This document shows, piece after piece, positions 25,593 to 33,582 of a DNA stretch of 64,000 nt (the first letter of the stretch is position 1; each line of letters starts with the position of its first letter). Where the stretch lies: the NCBI RefSeq assembly GCF_019879105.1, contig NZ_CP082249.1, forward strand, positions 1,736,001 through 1,800,000. Direction: 5' to 3'. The notes beneath the pieces were generated by a model, which was not told the DNA's origin, ran no database searches, and saw nothing but the letters and a program-made list of their open reading frames with translations. This DNA comes from Natrinema sp. SYSU A 869 (GTDB lineage Archaea; Halobacteriota; Halobacteria; Halobacteriales; Natrialbaceae). A program made the position numbers and the translations under genes.

Positions 25593-25762
25593 GATCGCTC
25601 GATTCGATCGGCCTCCGTCACGACCGATCCTCGCTACCTCAGTCCAGGGATGCCGGTCAGAACCGCGAGTACCGTCGTAACCGGGAGGGACCGGTTCGAC
25701 CGCTGGTATCCAGTGAGATGCGCCGCTATCCGGTTGAGACGCACTCAAGAAGGATCCGCTCT

Positions 25763-25804
25763 CCCGTCATAGCTACACATTGTGACCAGAACCACTTAAA
25801 GGGA
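25763..25804 (+). repeat. 42-bp repeat R2
   Basis: Second copy: CCCGTCATAGCTAC then TTGTGACCAGA and ACCACTTAAAG. It ends 16 bp from the stop of the minus-strand nucleotidyltransferase gene, so it marks that gene's 3' border. Just before it, 25742-25762 (ACTCAAGAAGGATCCGCTC) resembles the sequence that follows the R1 TATA-like box, hinting at nested or tandem copies. Confidence 0.85.
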
Positions 25805-25819
25805 CGACGCCGGCACGAA

Positions 25820-26740
25820 CTATCGGATCGCGGCGATCATCTCGTCGATGAACCTGTCTAGCCGTTCGGTATCGGGCCCGTCTCGGGCGTGGATCTCGGG
25901 GTCGATCGCTTTCGGCGGGTGGGCGAACTCGCGACCCACGGCGTCGCCAACGACGGCATCGCCGTCACCGTCCCGTTTCCGCTCGAGCAACTCGCGAGCG
26001 CGTTTGATCCGGTCGGCGTCGAAGACCGCGGGTGCCTGCTCGGTCAGAAATGTCCCGAACTCGAGGACCGGCAGGTCGTGTTCGCCGCGCTCACCGGTCT
26101 CTTTGAGGTAGTATGCGGACATGGACGCCCGGTAGATCATCAAGTTTCGCTTGACCGTGGGTTTCGTCTGCGTCTCGCTGAACCGCTCGTCGTCGGCCGG
26201 AACCGTCATCGTCCCGTCGTCAGTTTCGACGGTGTATTCCCCGGTACCAGCATCAACGATTGGGAAGATTTCGTCGTCAGTGCGGACCAGATGGTGCGAG
26301 ACGTACTTGCGATAGTTGCTCGTCGCGATCCCGCGCCAAGTGTGGTAGATATCGATCGGGTTGTACGTCCGCTCGATATACGCAGTGAGACCGGCAGGAT
26401 CGAACGCGAGCCGATAGCGGATCGGACTCCGCAGCAGGTCAATCGCGCCCTCATTGGAGTCGGCGAGCAGGCGTGCGAACGTCCGTACGTCCCACCCTTG
26501 ATATTCGAACTCGCCGCGGTCCTCGACGATGGTTTCGGGGGCCGTCTCGAGATGGGCGTAGCGCCGCAGATCGGTCGGTGCGAAGACGAACCCGACGTCG
26601 TAGTCGCTGTCGGGGCTCGCCGCGCCCCACGCACGGCTCCCGCGGGCGACCGCCAGCGCGACCGCGACGTCGTGCTCGCGTTCGATCGCCGTCAGGTGAT
26701 CATCGACGGTCTCGTCGGCGTGGTTCGGAACTGAAGACAT
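25820..26740 (-). CDS. RlaP-like nucleotidyltransferase
   Basis: A 306-residue member of the DNA polymerase beta-like nucleotidyltransferase superfamily (COG3541/RlaP branch). The catalytic signature GSRAWGAASPDSDYDVGFVF spans residues 34-53: G-S for the nucleotide phosphates and the D-x-D pair for metal. The RlaP-specific helical C-terminal half follows (YNPIDIYHTWRGIATSNYRKYV). These enzymes are expected to add nucleotides to RNA or a small substrate, and RlaP genes often accompany RNA repair or phage-related loci. The gene is bounded by R2 just past its stop and R3 about 72 bp upstream of its start, as in a mobile cassette. Confidence 0.88.
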   Translation of the reverse strand: MSSVPNHADETVDDHLTAIEREHDVAVALAVARGSRAWGAASPDSDYDVGFVFAPTDLRRYAHLETAPETIVEDRGEFEYQGWDVRTFARLLADSNEGAIDLLRSPIRYRLAFDPAGLTAYIERTYNPIDIYHTWRGIATSNYRKYVSHHLVRTDDEIFPIVDAGTGEYTVETDDGTMTVPADDERFSETQTKPTVKRNLMIYRASMSAYYLKETGERGEHDLPVLEFGTFLTEQAPAVFDADRIKRARELLERKRDGDGDAVVGDAVGREFAHPPKAIDPEIHARDGPDTERLDRFIDEMIAAIR

Positions 26741-26811
26741 GGCTGGAGCTGTGTGCGCCTAGAACGAAATGTGAAAAGACCGGGAAATATGAGAAGACTG
26801 GGTGACGAATG

Positions 26812-26853
26812 CCCTTCGTAGCTTCACCTTGTGACCAGAGATACTTAAATGGA
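26812..26853 (+). repeat. 42-bp repeat R3
   Basis: Third copy: CCCTTCGTAGCTTCA then CCTTGTGACCAGAG and ATACTTAAATG. It shares the CCCTTCGTAGCTT left end with R1, while R2, R4 and R5 have CCCGTCATA, so two subfamilies exist. It separates the nucleotidyltransferase cassette from the micro-ORF and truncated membrane gene. The segment 26854-26941 contains nothing recognised. Confidence 0.85.
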
Positions 26854-26972
26854 TGCCGCTGGAGACGTGGCCGGTCCGGACCGACCACCGAACGCGGTCA
26901 GCGGTGCGATTACCGACAGTCACCTCGCCGTTCAGGGCGGGTTTTTAGCCCTGTATCGTCCGAAAACAGACT

Positions 26973-27122
26973 ATGACGAGTTCGGACGGTCGAACGGTGA
27001 TGCCCGTCGACGAGGGCGCTCACATCGTCTGCCATACGAGACAGTCGCGAATAGATCACGGTTCCGAAACCAAGCGACGCAGAGGTGACCGCTTCGAGAG
27101 CGACCGCTCTCCTCGATTATGA
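26973..27122 (+). CDS. 49-codon micro-ORF coupled to truncated membrane gene
   Basis: The ATG at 26973 opens a 49-residue peptide rich in Arg, Asp, Ser and His (MTSSDGRTVMPVDEG...). Its TGA (27120-27122) overlaps the ATG of the next gene as ATGA. TTTTTA at 26942-26947 lies about 28 nt upstream, so this ORF would occupy the 5' end of a leaderless mRNA. The layout repeats that at 2225, 2581 and 7557. No homologue is recognised. Confidence 0.45.
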   Translation: MTSSDGRTVMPVDEGAHIVCHTRQSRIDHGSETKRRRGDRFESDRSPRL

Positions 27123-27529
27123 GCCGTTCCGGCATTCGATCCGCGATAACGGGGGACGAATCGATCGTCAAGTGGTTCGTGCTCGATGCAAGTCGCCTGA
27201 CCGTGACGGGACTCCTGACGATTGCCTCCTTCGTTCTCCTGACTGTCTTCGGAGCGCTCGATCTTCCACTCAAGTCGATATTGAGTGAGACCGATACGTT
27301 CGAAACGCTGTTTCAGACGCTCACCGGCGTCCTCATTACCGGGATGACGCTCGTCGTATCGGTCAATCAGTTGGCACTCTCTCAGGAGTTCAGCTCGCTG
27401 GGTCGGCAGCGAGAGCGAATGGATCGGTCGATGTCGTTCCGGAAGGAATCCGAGCGAGAGTTCCAGTGGACCGGTCCGCCGGAACCGGATCGCTTCCTCG
27501 AGACGAGAACGACCAGCTTCCCGTCATAG
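27119..27529 (+). pseudogene. Truncated haloarchaeal membrane protein
   Basis: A 136-residue frame with two membrane helices (about residues 28-50 and 64-86) followed by NQLALSQEFSSLGRQRERMDRSMSFRKES. That pattern matches the N-terminal third of longer haloarchaeal membrane proteins that I recall continuing for several hundred residues. Here the frame runs straight into repeat R4, whose CCCGTCATAG supplies the stop at 27527-27529. The last residues (TTSFPS) are therefore repeat-encoded, and the gene looks cut off at the repeat junction. It is unlikely to be functional as the original protein. No remainder of the gene is found downstream. Confidence 0.65.
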
Positions 27530-27645
27530 CTCTATAGGAACAACTGAAACGATTTACGCGCCGATCGCACAGCCGTCGTGCGATCGGGTGTGCAGTGACT
27601 TTCAGTGGCTACTATAGCTTGTAACCAGAGACGCGGAAAGAACAA
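27518..27645 (+). repeat. 42-bp repeat R4, split by a MITE-like insertion
   Basis: The left half TTCCCGTCATAGCTCTA (27518-27534) and the right half CTTGTAACCAGAGACGCGGAAAG (27618-27640) together restore one copy of the repeat, with a few changes in the TATA-like part. An 86-bp inverted-repeat element occupies the gap, so the repeat predates the insertion. Confidence 0.75.
27532..27617. mobile_element. 86-bp MITE-like element
   Basis: Terminal inverted repeats CTATAGGAACAACTGAAA (27532-27549) and TTTCAGTGGCTACTATAG (27600-27617) match at 14 of 18 positions by my alignment. An internal perfect palindrome CGATCGCAC-AGCCGTC-GTGCGATCG spans 27562-27586. There is no coding capacity, so transposition would need a transposase in trans. 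The ends resemble those of haloarchaeal insertion sequences I have seen, but I cannot name the parent family. No clear target duplication can be read. Confidence 0.7.
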
Positions 27646-27724
27646 GCGAGGTCGGAACGCCGCAGTACGCAGAGAGCGAGAACGTCGCAACTACCGAATT
27701 AGCACACCAGAGAACGGCGGTCTT

Positions 27725-27766
27725 CCCGTCATATCTCTACCTTGTGACCAGAGATACTTAAAGAAA
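27725..27766 (+). repeat. 42-bp repeat R5
   Basis: Fifth copy and closest to consensus: CCCGTCATATCTCTA then CCTTGTGACCAGAG and ATACTTAAAGAA. It ends about 95 bp upstream of mptA. If the TATA-like part is active it could drive mptA with a roughly 70-nt leader. It closes the repeat-bounded region at its right side. Confidence 0.85.
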
Positions 27767-27860
27767 CGACGGCACTCGAGACAGTGACGGAAATCGGGAA
27801 CTCGTCGAGCCAGTTACTGGTTCCGAAAGGTTGAATCGCCCGCTGCCCTGAATGCGGGCA

Positions 27861-28787
27861 ATGAGTCATCAGTTGCCGGATGTGCAGGCGACGTCGCCCG
27901 ACGTGACCGTCGGCCTGAGTCAGGTCGGCGTCACCGGCGTCGACAAACTCGTCAAGATCGCCCGCGAGGACAAGCGCCCGATCGTCCTCACCGCCGAGTT
28001 CGAGGTCTTCGTCGACCTCCCGGGCTGGCGCAAGGGCGCAGACATGAGCCGCAACATGGAGGTCATCGATGAGATCCTCGAAGACGCCACCCGCGAGGAG
28101 GCCTACGGCGTCGAAGAGGTCTGTGGCGAAGCCGCCGAACGGCTGCTCGAGCGCCACGATTACACGTCGAAGGCTGAGGTCTCGATGGAGGCCGAGTTCA
28201 TGCGCCGCGAGCAGACGCCAGCGAGCGACCGCGAGACCCAGCACATGGTCGACATCGTGGCCTCGGCGACGGCGACCGAGGAGGGCACCCGCGAAGAGAT
28301 CGGCGCGAACGTCACTGGCATGACCGTCTGTCCCTGCTCGCAGGGGATGTCCACGGCCCGCGCAAAGCAGACCCTCGAGGATCTCGGCGTCGAGGAGGAG
28401 ACGATCACGGAGTTCTTAGACGAAGTGCCACAGCCGGGTCACTCCCAGCGGGGCCACGCGACGCTGACCGTCGAGGCCAACGGCGACCCGTCGGTCGATC
28501 TGAACGACATCATCGACATCGCACGGGACTCGATGAGCGCGCGGATCTACAACCTCGCGAAGCGGCCCGACGAGGATCACATGACCTACGAGGCCCATGC
28601 TGACGCGAAGTTCGTCGAGGACTGCGTCCGTGCGCTGGCCGAGGGCGTCGTCGAGGAGTTCGACCACCTGGCCGACGACGCGGTGATCACGATGAGCCAG
28701 TCCAACGACGAGTCGATCCACCAGCACAACGCCCACGCCGAGCGCATCGTCGAGATGGAGACGCTGCGCGACGAGATCGAGAACTAG
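27861..28787 (+). CDS. mptA: GTP cyclohydrolase MptA (type IB/IV)
   Basis: A 308-residue FolE2-family enzyme that converts GTP to 7,8-dihydroneopterin 2',3'-cyclic phosphate, the first step of archaeal pterin (methanopterin or folate-like) synthesis. Markers are [26 protein letters not shown] with the metal-site Cys, [11 protein letters not shown], and the C-terminal [13 protein letters not shown] with conserved histidines. I chose MSHQLPDVQ as the N-terminus; an in-frame ATG at 27852 would add three residues. A GCCCGC/GCGGGC hairpin (27838-27859) ends one base before the start codon. Its stop overlaps that of the convergent TrmB gene by 4 bp. Confidence 0.96.
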   Translation: MSHQLPDVQATSPDVTVGLSQVGVTGVDKLVKIAREDKRPIVLTAEFEVFVDLPGWRKGADMSRNMEVIDEILEDATREEAYGVEEVCGEAAERLLERHDYTSKAEVSMEAEFMRREQTPASDRETQHMVDIVASATATEEGTREEIGANVTGMTVCPCSQGMSTARAKQTLEDLGVEEETITEFLDEVPQPGHSQRGHATLTVEANGDPSVDLNDIIDIARDSMSARIYNLAKRPDEDHMTYEAHADAKFVEDCVRALAEGVVEEFDHLADDAVITMSQSNDESIHQHNAHAERIVEMETLRDEIEN

Positions 28788-29587
28788 AACTCGAGCGGCT
28801 CTGCTTCTTCCCACCGCGGAACGAATTCATCGTGGACGTTCGCGGCGAACTCGGGGTCTTTCAGGTCGATCATGCCGAAGGCCTCGCCCGATGAGAGCGG
28901 GTTTGGAACCTGAATGCAGATCTCGACGCCGTCGATGATGTTGAACGAGCCCGTGACGTCGTCGTGCGTGCGGACGTCGAAGTCGTCGCGTTGCTGTAAG
29001 GTCTCCCGATAGCGCCGACCCACTTCCTCCGACATCGAGCTGACCATCTCACGAGTCATCAACAGATCGACCGAAACGCCGCGGTCGATGGCATCCTCGA
29101 GTTGGGCGTTGATCTCCTCGCTGACCGCCTGCATGTCCCACTGCGGGGACGGATGCGATGACACCATCACGATATCGCGATCCGCGGCCGCGAGTCGCTC
29201 TAAGAGGAGATCGATCGTTTCCTCGGGGCCGACGGCAGCGGTCCAGAACTGCTCTTCGACTGGCTCGGCCGCGTCGAGTTCGTTGGCCAGATCGTCGACG
29301 ATCGACTCGTACTGGTCGGCTTTCTCCTCGAGTTCGCGCTTCTTGTCCTCGAGAAGCCGATCGAGCGCCGTCGACGGCTCGACGGCAACGTACTTCTTCG
29401 GCCGGCTCGCTGTCTGGCTCCGGACCAGATTGTACTGTTCGATGCTATTCAACACGTCGTAGATCCGCCCCATCGGGACGTCACTCGCCCGTGACAGTTC
29501 CTTGGCCGTCGTGGGGCCGGTGCTGAGCAACGATCGGTAGGCTCGAGCTTCGTACTCGGAGAGCCCGAGATCCCTGAGATTGGCCAT
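28784..29587 (-). CDS. TrmB-family transcriptional regulator
   Basis: A 267-residue regulator. The N-terminal winged helix-turn-helix ([40 protein letters not shown], residues 7-46) is typical of TrmB. It is followed by a coiled-coil ([23 protein letters not shown]) and a ligand/dimer domain from about residue 110. In this family the effector is often a sugar or metabolite. A gcgtttatg box lies about 27 nt upstream of the start, implying a leaderless mRNA. It converges with mptA, overlapping at the stops, so it is not obviously co-regulated with it. Confidence 0.92.
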   Translation of the reverse strand: MANLRDLGLSEYEARAYRSLLSTGPTTAKELSRASDVPMGRIYDVLNSIEQYNLVRSQTASRPKKYVAVEPSTALDRLLEDKKRELEEKADQYESIVDDLANELDAAEPVEEQFWTAAVGPEETIDLLLERLAAADRDIVMVSSHPSPQWDMQAVSEEINAQLEDAIDRGVSVDLLMTREMVSSMSEEVGRRYRETLQQRDDFDVRTHDDVTGSFNIIDGVEICIQVPNPLSSGEAFGMIDLKDPEFAANVHDEFVPRWEEAEPLEF

Positions 29588-29669
29588 GTCTGAAAAGAAT
29601 CGACCGAAGCGTCATAAACGCTGCGGTAGTTTGACATACAACCGGTCTCGGCCGTTTCGGGGCCGAACG

Positions 29670-31319
29670 TCAGTCGAGAACGGACTGAATCCGTTCGCCC
29701 AACTCGTCCGGAGTTTCGGCACTCTCTGACACACGATCACCGCGTTCGGCCCGCGCCGTTCCCGCTTTGAGGTCGTCAGCGTCGGGGATGACGACCTTTT
29801 CGTGGTCGGCCATCCGGAGCGCCGCTCGATGGAGGTCCGATCCGGGATCGGCGGCGACCCTGATCACCAGCGGCTCTTCGAGCAGCCGGGAGACAGCCGT
29901 CGCATAGCGGGCGACCTGGACGGTGAACCGGTCACTCGCCCCCGCGAAGGCCTCGAGGGTCTCGCGGGCGAACTCGCAGTAGCGGTCCTCACCGGTGAGG
30001 ACGGCCAGATCAATCAACGCGTCCGCGAACGCGACGTTCGAATCGAGCGGCCGGAGCGGCCGCTCGCACAGACCGACGCCCTCCGCAGGACCGTCGAGGA
30101 ATGAGTCCTCGTCGTGGAGCCGATCGATCGTCGCCTCCGCGACCGCCGTCGCGTCTGCGAGTGCGTCCGTCTCGAGGGTGCTGGCAGCCGTCGTTAGCGC
30201 TGCAAGCGCGCGGGCCTGATTCGCGAGCAGCGGGACCGCATCGCCGTCGGCATCGCGTTCGACGGCGTCGTCGCGTACGTGGGCGACGACACCCTCCTCA
30301 AGCAGGTCCTCGCGGAGGGTCGCGAGCGCGCGTTCGGCGTATCGGCGGGCTCGATCGTCGTCGGTATAGGCATAGTAGGTGAGTAGTCCCTCGATCGCCA
30401 GCGAATTCGAGCCGGCGAAGACGCCTCGATCGACCGGCGGCTCATCTGCGGCCGCTCGCTCGGTCGCGTCGAGGCTGTGGGCATCGTCCTTGCCGGGGGC
30501 CTGACTGTTCGCGAAGGCATCGGCATCGGCGTTCCACAGCGTCGTCGTCAGGAACTCGACCGTCCGATCGGCGGGGTCGCGGTACTCGTCCTTCCCCGTG
30601 TGAAGATAGGCGTTGGCGAACGCGCGCACGAGCGCGCCGTTGGAGTCCAAGAGCTTCTCGCGCTGGAGACCCGACCAGTCGCGATCGGTTGCGAAGCGAT
30701 AGAAGCCCCCGTCATATTCGTCTAACAGGTTCGCGCCGACCGCATCGTACGATCGCAATGCCATCTCTCGGTCACGTTTGAGCGCGAACTCTAGGGTATC
30801 GGGCAACGGGAATTTCGGGCTCTCGCCCCAGCCGCCGGCGGTCTCGTCGTAGTTTTCCGAGAGTTGGCCGAGCATGGCCGACTCGATATCGGCCGTCAGT
30901 TCGCCGGCCGGCGGGTTGTCATCCCGGAGCGGCCGCGGGACGCGCGCTGCACCGCTGCCTTTCGTGTCCCACATGGTTCGGACGCTGTCGAGGACCTGTC
31001 GCATCCCGTCGGGGCCGAGATAGCCCGCACCGGTCAGGACTTTGCCGTCGGGTGCGAGAAAGACAGTCGATGGAAACCCGCCCATATTGTACCGGTCGCG
31101 GACGCGCGGGTAGCGGTCTACGTCGACCCGCACGGGAACGAAGCTGTCGTTGACGTTGGCCGCGATGCGGGGCTCCGCGTAGGTTTCGTCGTCCATCTCG
31201 TGGCAGTGGTCACACCACGTCGCGGTCAGCGAGAGCAAGACGGGAACGTCGGCCTCCGCTGCCTCGTCGAAGGCGTCCTGTCCCCACTCGCGCCACTCGA
31301 CGCGGGTCGTATCGTCCAT
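29670..31319 (-). CDS. DUF255 thioredoxin-domain protein (YyaL/SSP411 type)
   Basis: A 549-residue protein. The N-terminal thioredoxin-like domain has the active-site CDHC at residues 36-39 within LTATWCDHCHEMDDETY, the classic DUF255 signature. The rest is an (alpha/alpha)6-barrel-like region with AGGWGESPKFPLPDT and GGFYRFATDRDW, as in YyaL and spermatogenesis-associated protein 20. The family is abundant in haloarchaea but its substrate is unknown; a redox-linked processing role is often suggested. The length is shorter than bacterial YyaL (about 690). In-frame upstream codons are antisense to fxsA and were excluded. Confidence 0.9.
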   Translation of the reverse strand: MDDTTRVEWREWGQDAFDEAAEADVPVLLSLTATWCDHCHEMDDETYAEPRIAANVNDSFVPVRVDVDRYPRVRDRYNMGGFPSTVFLAPDGKVLTGAGYLGPDGMRQVLDSVRTMWDTKGSGAARVPRPLRDDNPPAGELTADIESAMLGQLSENYDETAGGWGESPKFPLPDTLEFALKRDREMALRSYDAVGANLLDEYDGGFYRFATDRDWSGLQREKLLDSNGALVRAFANAYLHTGKDEYRDPADRTVEFLTTTLWNADADAFANSQAPGKDDAHSLDATERAAADEPPVDRGVFAGSNSLAIEGLLTYYAYTDDDRARRYAERALATLREDLLEEGVVAHVRDDAVERDADGDAVPLLANQARALAALTTAASTLETDALADATAVAEATIDRLHDEDSFLDGPAEGVGLCERPLRPLDSNVAFADALIDLAVLTGEDRYCEFARETLEAFAGASDRFTVQVARYATAVSRLLEEPLVIRVAADPGSDLHRAALRMADHEKVVIPDADDLKAGTARAERGDRVSESAETPDELGERIQSVLD

Positions 31320-31452
31320 ACCGGACCGACGTGAGTCCGCGGCGTAAGCCCTTCGTTCGCTTACGGATCGTCGAGTGGGCCGCGAGCGGACGGTAATTCC
31401 GTTCGTGGAACGAGAGTAAAGGATTTTCACCCTTCGGTGGCTATATCGGGGT

Positions 31453-32049
31453 ATGCTCCGGTGGATCTTCGCGTTGTTGCTCATCCCGTTTCTCGACGCC
31501 GTGTTGCTCGCGGTGATCGTCACCCAATTCGGGTTCGTCAACTGGGTCGGGATGGTGCTGCTCGTCGTTCTGACGGGACTGGTCGGGATGCTCCTCGTCC
31601 GGGCGGAAGGGCGGCGGACGATTCGGAAGATGCAACGGACGATGGCCGCTGGCAAGCCGCCGACCAACGAACTGCTCGACGGGGGGCTACTGATCGCTGC
31701 CGGAGCGTTCCTGCTGACCCCCGGACTGGTGACCGACCTGATCGGCTTCCTGCTCGCCGTTCCGCTGACGCGGATCCCGATCCGTGCCGCCCTCAAGCGG
31801 TTCGTGATCGTTCCCTACGCGGACAAGAAGACGGGCGGATTCGCCAGCGGCAACGTCTGGACGGTTGGCTTCCCGAACGATGAGACGTCGGGCGGAGCCA
31901 CCGAGCCGACCGACGGCGGGACGTACGATCTCGGCGATGACGACTACACCGTCGACGGAAACGATGACGAGTCGTACACAATCGACTTCGGCGACGAACG
32001 GACAGACGACGCGGACGACGAGCGAGACGACGACCCCCTCGCTCGGTAG
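31453..32049 (+). CDS. FxsA-family membrane protein
   Basis: A 198-residue protein. The FxsA domain covers residues 1-125 with four membrane segments (WIFALLLIPFLDAVLLAVIV; VGMVLLVVLTGLVGMLLV; GGLLIAAGAFLLTPGLVTDLIGFLLAV) and the family motif LLLTPGxxTDxxG. The last 65 residues are a soluble, strongly acidic tail. E. coli FxsA suppresses phage-T7 exclusion by the F plasmid, but the general function is unknown. It is divergent from the DUF255 gene and lies upstream of tRNA-Ile. Confidence 0.9.
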   Translation: MLRWIFALLLIPFLDAVLLAVIVTQFGFVNWVGMVLLVVLTGLVGMLLVRAEGRRTIRKMQRTMAAGKPPTNELLDGGLLIAAGAFLLTPGLVTDLIGFLLAVPLTRIPIRAALKRFVIVPYADKKTGGFASGNVWTVGFPNDETSGGATEPTDGGTYDLGDDDYTVDGNDDESYTIDFGDERTDDADDERDDDPLAR

Positions 32050-32128
32050 CGGTTCGCACGGGTCCCAAAGAAAGAAACGCTTAAACGTCCCACCGAGCAA
32101 CTATCGAGTGCGAAGAAGACGACAACGC

Positions 32129-32202
32129 GGGCCAATAGCTCAATTAGGTTGAGCGCCACTCTGATAAGGTGGAGGCTCTCGGTTCAAATCCGAGTTGGCC
32201 CA
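32129..32202 (+). tRNA. tRNA-Ile (anticodon GAT)
   Basis: The acceptor GGGCCAA pairs with TTGGCCC and the discriminator is A. The anticodon stem CCACT/GGTGG encloses CTGATAA, giving anticodon GAT. The T-arm CTCGGTTCAAATCCGAG is perfect. CCA is not encoded. An AT-richer segment with cgcttaaac about 40 bp upstream may be its promoter. The 3' 22 bases are repeated twice downstream. Confidence 0.95.
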
Positions 32203-32469
32203 TTTCTGCTGCGAACAACGCAAACGTAGTGAGCCGTGAGCAACAGAAATACAATCAACTTGGATTTGAGCCTTGGCAGTCGCAGCTGGTGAACGAAGTG
32301 AACCAGACCGTCTGCCTCTGGTTCAAATCCGAGTTGGCCCACTTCTCGCGATGAACTAACTCGTGAGTTGCGAGTACGTGCTGCCGCGAGGGTTTGAACT
32401 ACGGAAGACGCATGCTCGCGAGTAAACGAGCGAGACCGTCTTCCGGTGGTTCAAATCCGAGTTGGCTCA
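32181..32469 (+). repeat. Three copies of the tRNA-Ile 3' end with hairpin spacers
   Basis: The 22-bp tRNA 3' end (GGTTCAAATCC then GAGTTGGCCCA) occurs at 32181-32202 (inside the gene), 32320-32341 (identical) and 32448-32469 (one change). The spacers are 118 and 106 bp. Each holds a hairpin just after the tRNA copy, a segment resembling a reversed T-arm (GGATTTGAGCC; GGGTTTGAAC), and another hairpin before the next copy. The first spacer's second hairpin is CTGGT-GAACGAAGTGA-ACCAG (32286-32306), with the same loop as those near tRNA-Gly. There is no integrase or coding sequence. Such 3'-end copies are what site-specific integration into a tRNA leaves behind. Confidence 0.85.
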
Positions 32470-32470
32470 T

Positions 32471-32761
32471 ATGTTTCCGGTAAGCAACATCGTGTGCCGT
32501 GAATACGTGCTGCTGCAGGGGATCAGGCTGCAGGCGATCGGGCTCGGCGTCGGCATTGTCACCGCCGCTATCTTCGCATTCGTCATCCGGACGACCGGAC
32601 TCGTCTCACCGATGATCGACCTCTTCGAGGTTTCGGAGATTGAGGGCCGTTTGAGCCCTGTTTGCTCTCACTCGTCATCGCGATCATCGGTGCGTTCGAG
32701 CGCGGCGAGCAGCCACGTCCAGCAGTTGCCACCATTGGCCGGCGAGCCGTCCGCAAGGTGA
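32471..32761 (+). CDS. Possible membrane-protein fragment beside tRNA copies
   Basis: The frame opens MFPVSNIVCREYVLLQGIR immediately after the third tRNA 3'-end copy and has one convincing membrane helix (about residues 22-45, LGVGIVTAAIFAFVIRTTGLV). After about residue 58 the sequence becomes Ser/Arg-rich and overlaps the antisense LLM fragment, so only the first ~180 bases look protein-like. It may be the remnant 5' end of an element-borne or displaced gene. Function unknown. Confidence 0.3.
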   Translation: MFPVSNIVCREYVLLQGIRLQAIGLGVGIVTAAIFAFVIRTTGLVSPMIDLFEVSEIEGRLSPVCSHSSSRSSVRSSAASSHVQQLPPLAGEPSAR

Positions 32762-32904
32762 TCGAACCAGGGGTGGAAGTAGTCGTTAACCCACGCGGTG
32801 TCGAAGCCGGCCGCCTCGGCGAGTTCGACCTGGCGGAGACACTCCGCGGGCGAGAACTCCTCGAGAGAGGCGAACCATCCGAATCTCACCATGTGTTCGA
32901 ACAC
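32668..32904 (-). pseudogene. N-terminal fragment of an F420-dependent LLM-class oxidoreductase
   Basis: Seventy-eight residues match the start of luciferase-like, F420-dependent oxidoreductases: FEHMVRFGWFASLEEFSPAE, then LAEAAGFDTAWVNDYFHPWFDH and GGNCWTWLLAALERTDD. In intact family members this is the first quarter of a roughly 320-residue TIM barrel and continues with a glycine-rich strand. Here it stops after DDRDDE. The rest of the gene is absent on both sides, so this is a truncated relic. It supports the view that 32.2-33.6 kb is a decayed insertion zone. Confidence 0.75.
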
Positions 32905-33582
32905 GTTGTGACCGCTTCTATACCTAGTCAGAAGGGTGAAACTAACCGTCGCCTTCCAGGGCCGTCATGCGAACCGAAAGCCAGACCCCAGCCAGATGTA
33001 CCTGGCGGACATAATACTATAAAACAATACATGAGTAGACACTTACATATAGATGATGGCACAGCAGCTGACGGTCGGTAGAGTCCGATTCGAACGGTCA
33101 CTTCTACAGATTTCGACTGAAAAATAGATTACTGCGACCTCAGAGGCGTATTACTCGATTGGGGGGACAGTCTCTGGATGCGCCGGTGATCGACGCGAGA
33201 ACTGTGGTCCAGATTCAGAAATAGAAATTGCACTGTGCCTCCGGATATCTGTCCGAGAACGGCTGAGATTGGCTGTTTGGAAACGATATTGGAATAGACC
33301 GGTAGTCCCTACTGCTTTCGATCTCAACTACCACTATTCAAATATATCTATAGTATACCCCAGTATTCTATTTGATATCCTACGAATAATATGCTTGAGT
33401 GGTCGCTGGTAACGATTTCGGCGGACCGAGATCACGATGGTATGCGATAACCCCGGACCGAGTACCGGGATCGATCGGAGGATAACGTTCGTTCCCGGAC
33501 CCATCGAATTACACCCATATGTTTGTAACACAGTGTTGAGTCGCTCGAGACGGTCGCAGTGACCGGCCCGTTGGTCGCGGAC
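32905..33582. other. AT-rich intergenic zone without recognisable genes
   Basis: This 678-bp stretch is clearly AT-richer than its surroundings, most of all near 33000-33050 and 33330-33400. Short frames on both strands have no codon bias or family features. The composition and adjacency to gene fragments suggest transferred or decaying DNA. I see no tRNA, CRISPR or clear repeat in it. Confidence 0.5.

Noticed and set aside
25552-27766. CRISPR array
   Set aside because: The repeats are 40-42 bp, but spacing is irregular (about 80 to 1000 bp), spacers contain genes, and no cas genes are present.
32203-32469. Complete integrative element at tRNA-Ile
   Set aside because: The intervals between the tRNA 3'-end copies are only 106-118 bp and contain no integrase or other gene.
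33334-33531. 65-codon minus-strand frame in the AT-rich zone
   Set aside because: No codon preference, no promoter-like spacing and no similarity to any family I know.
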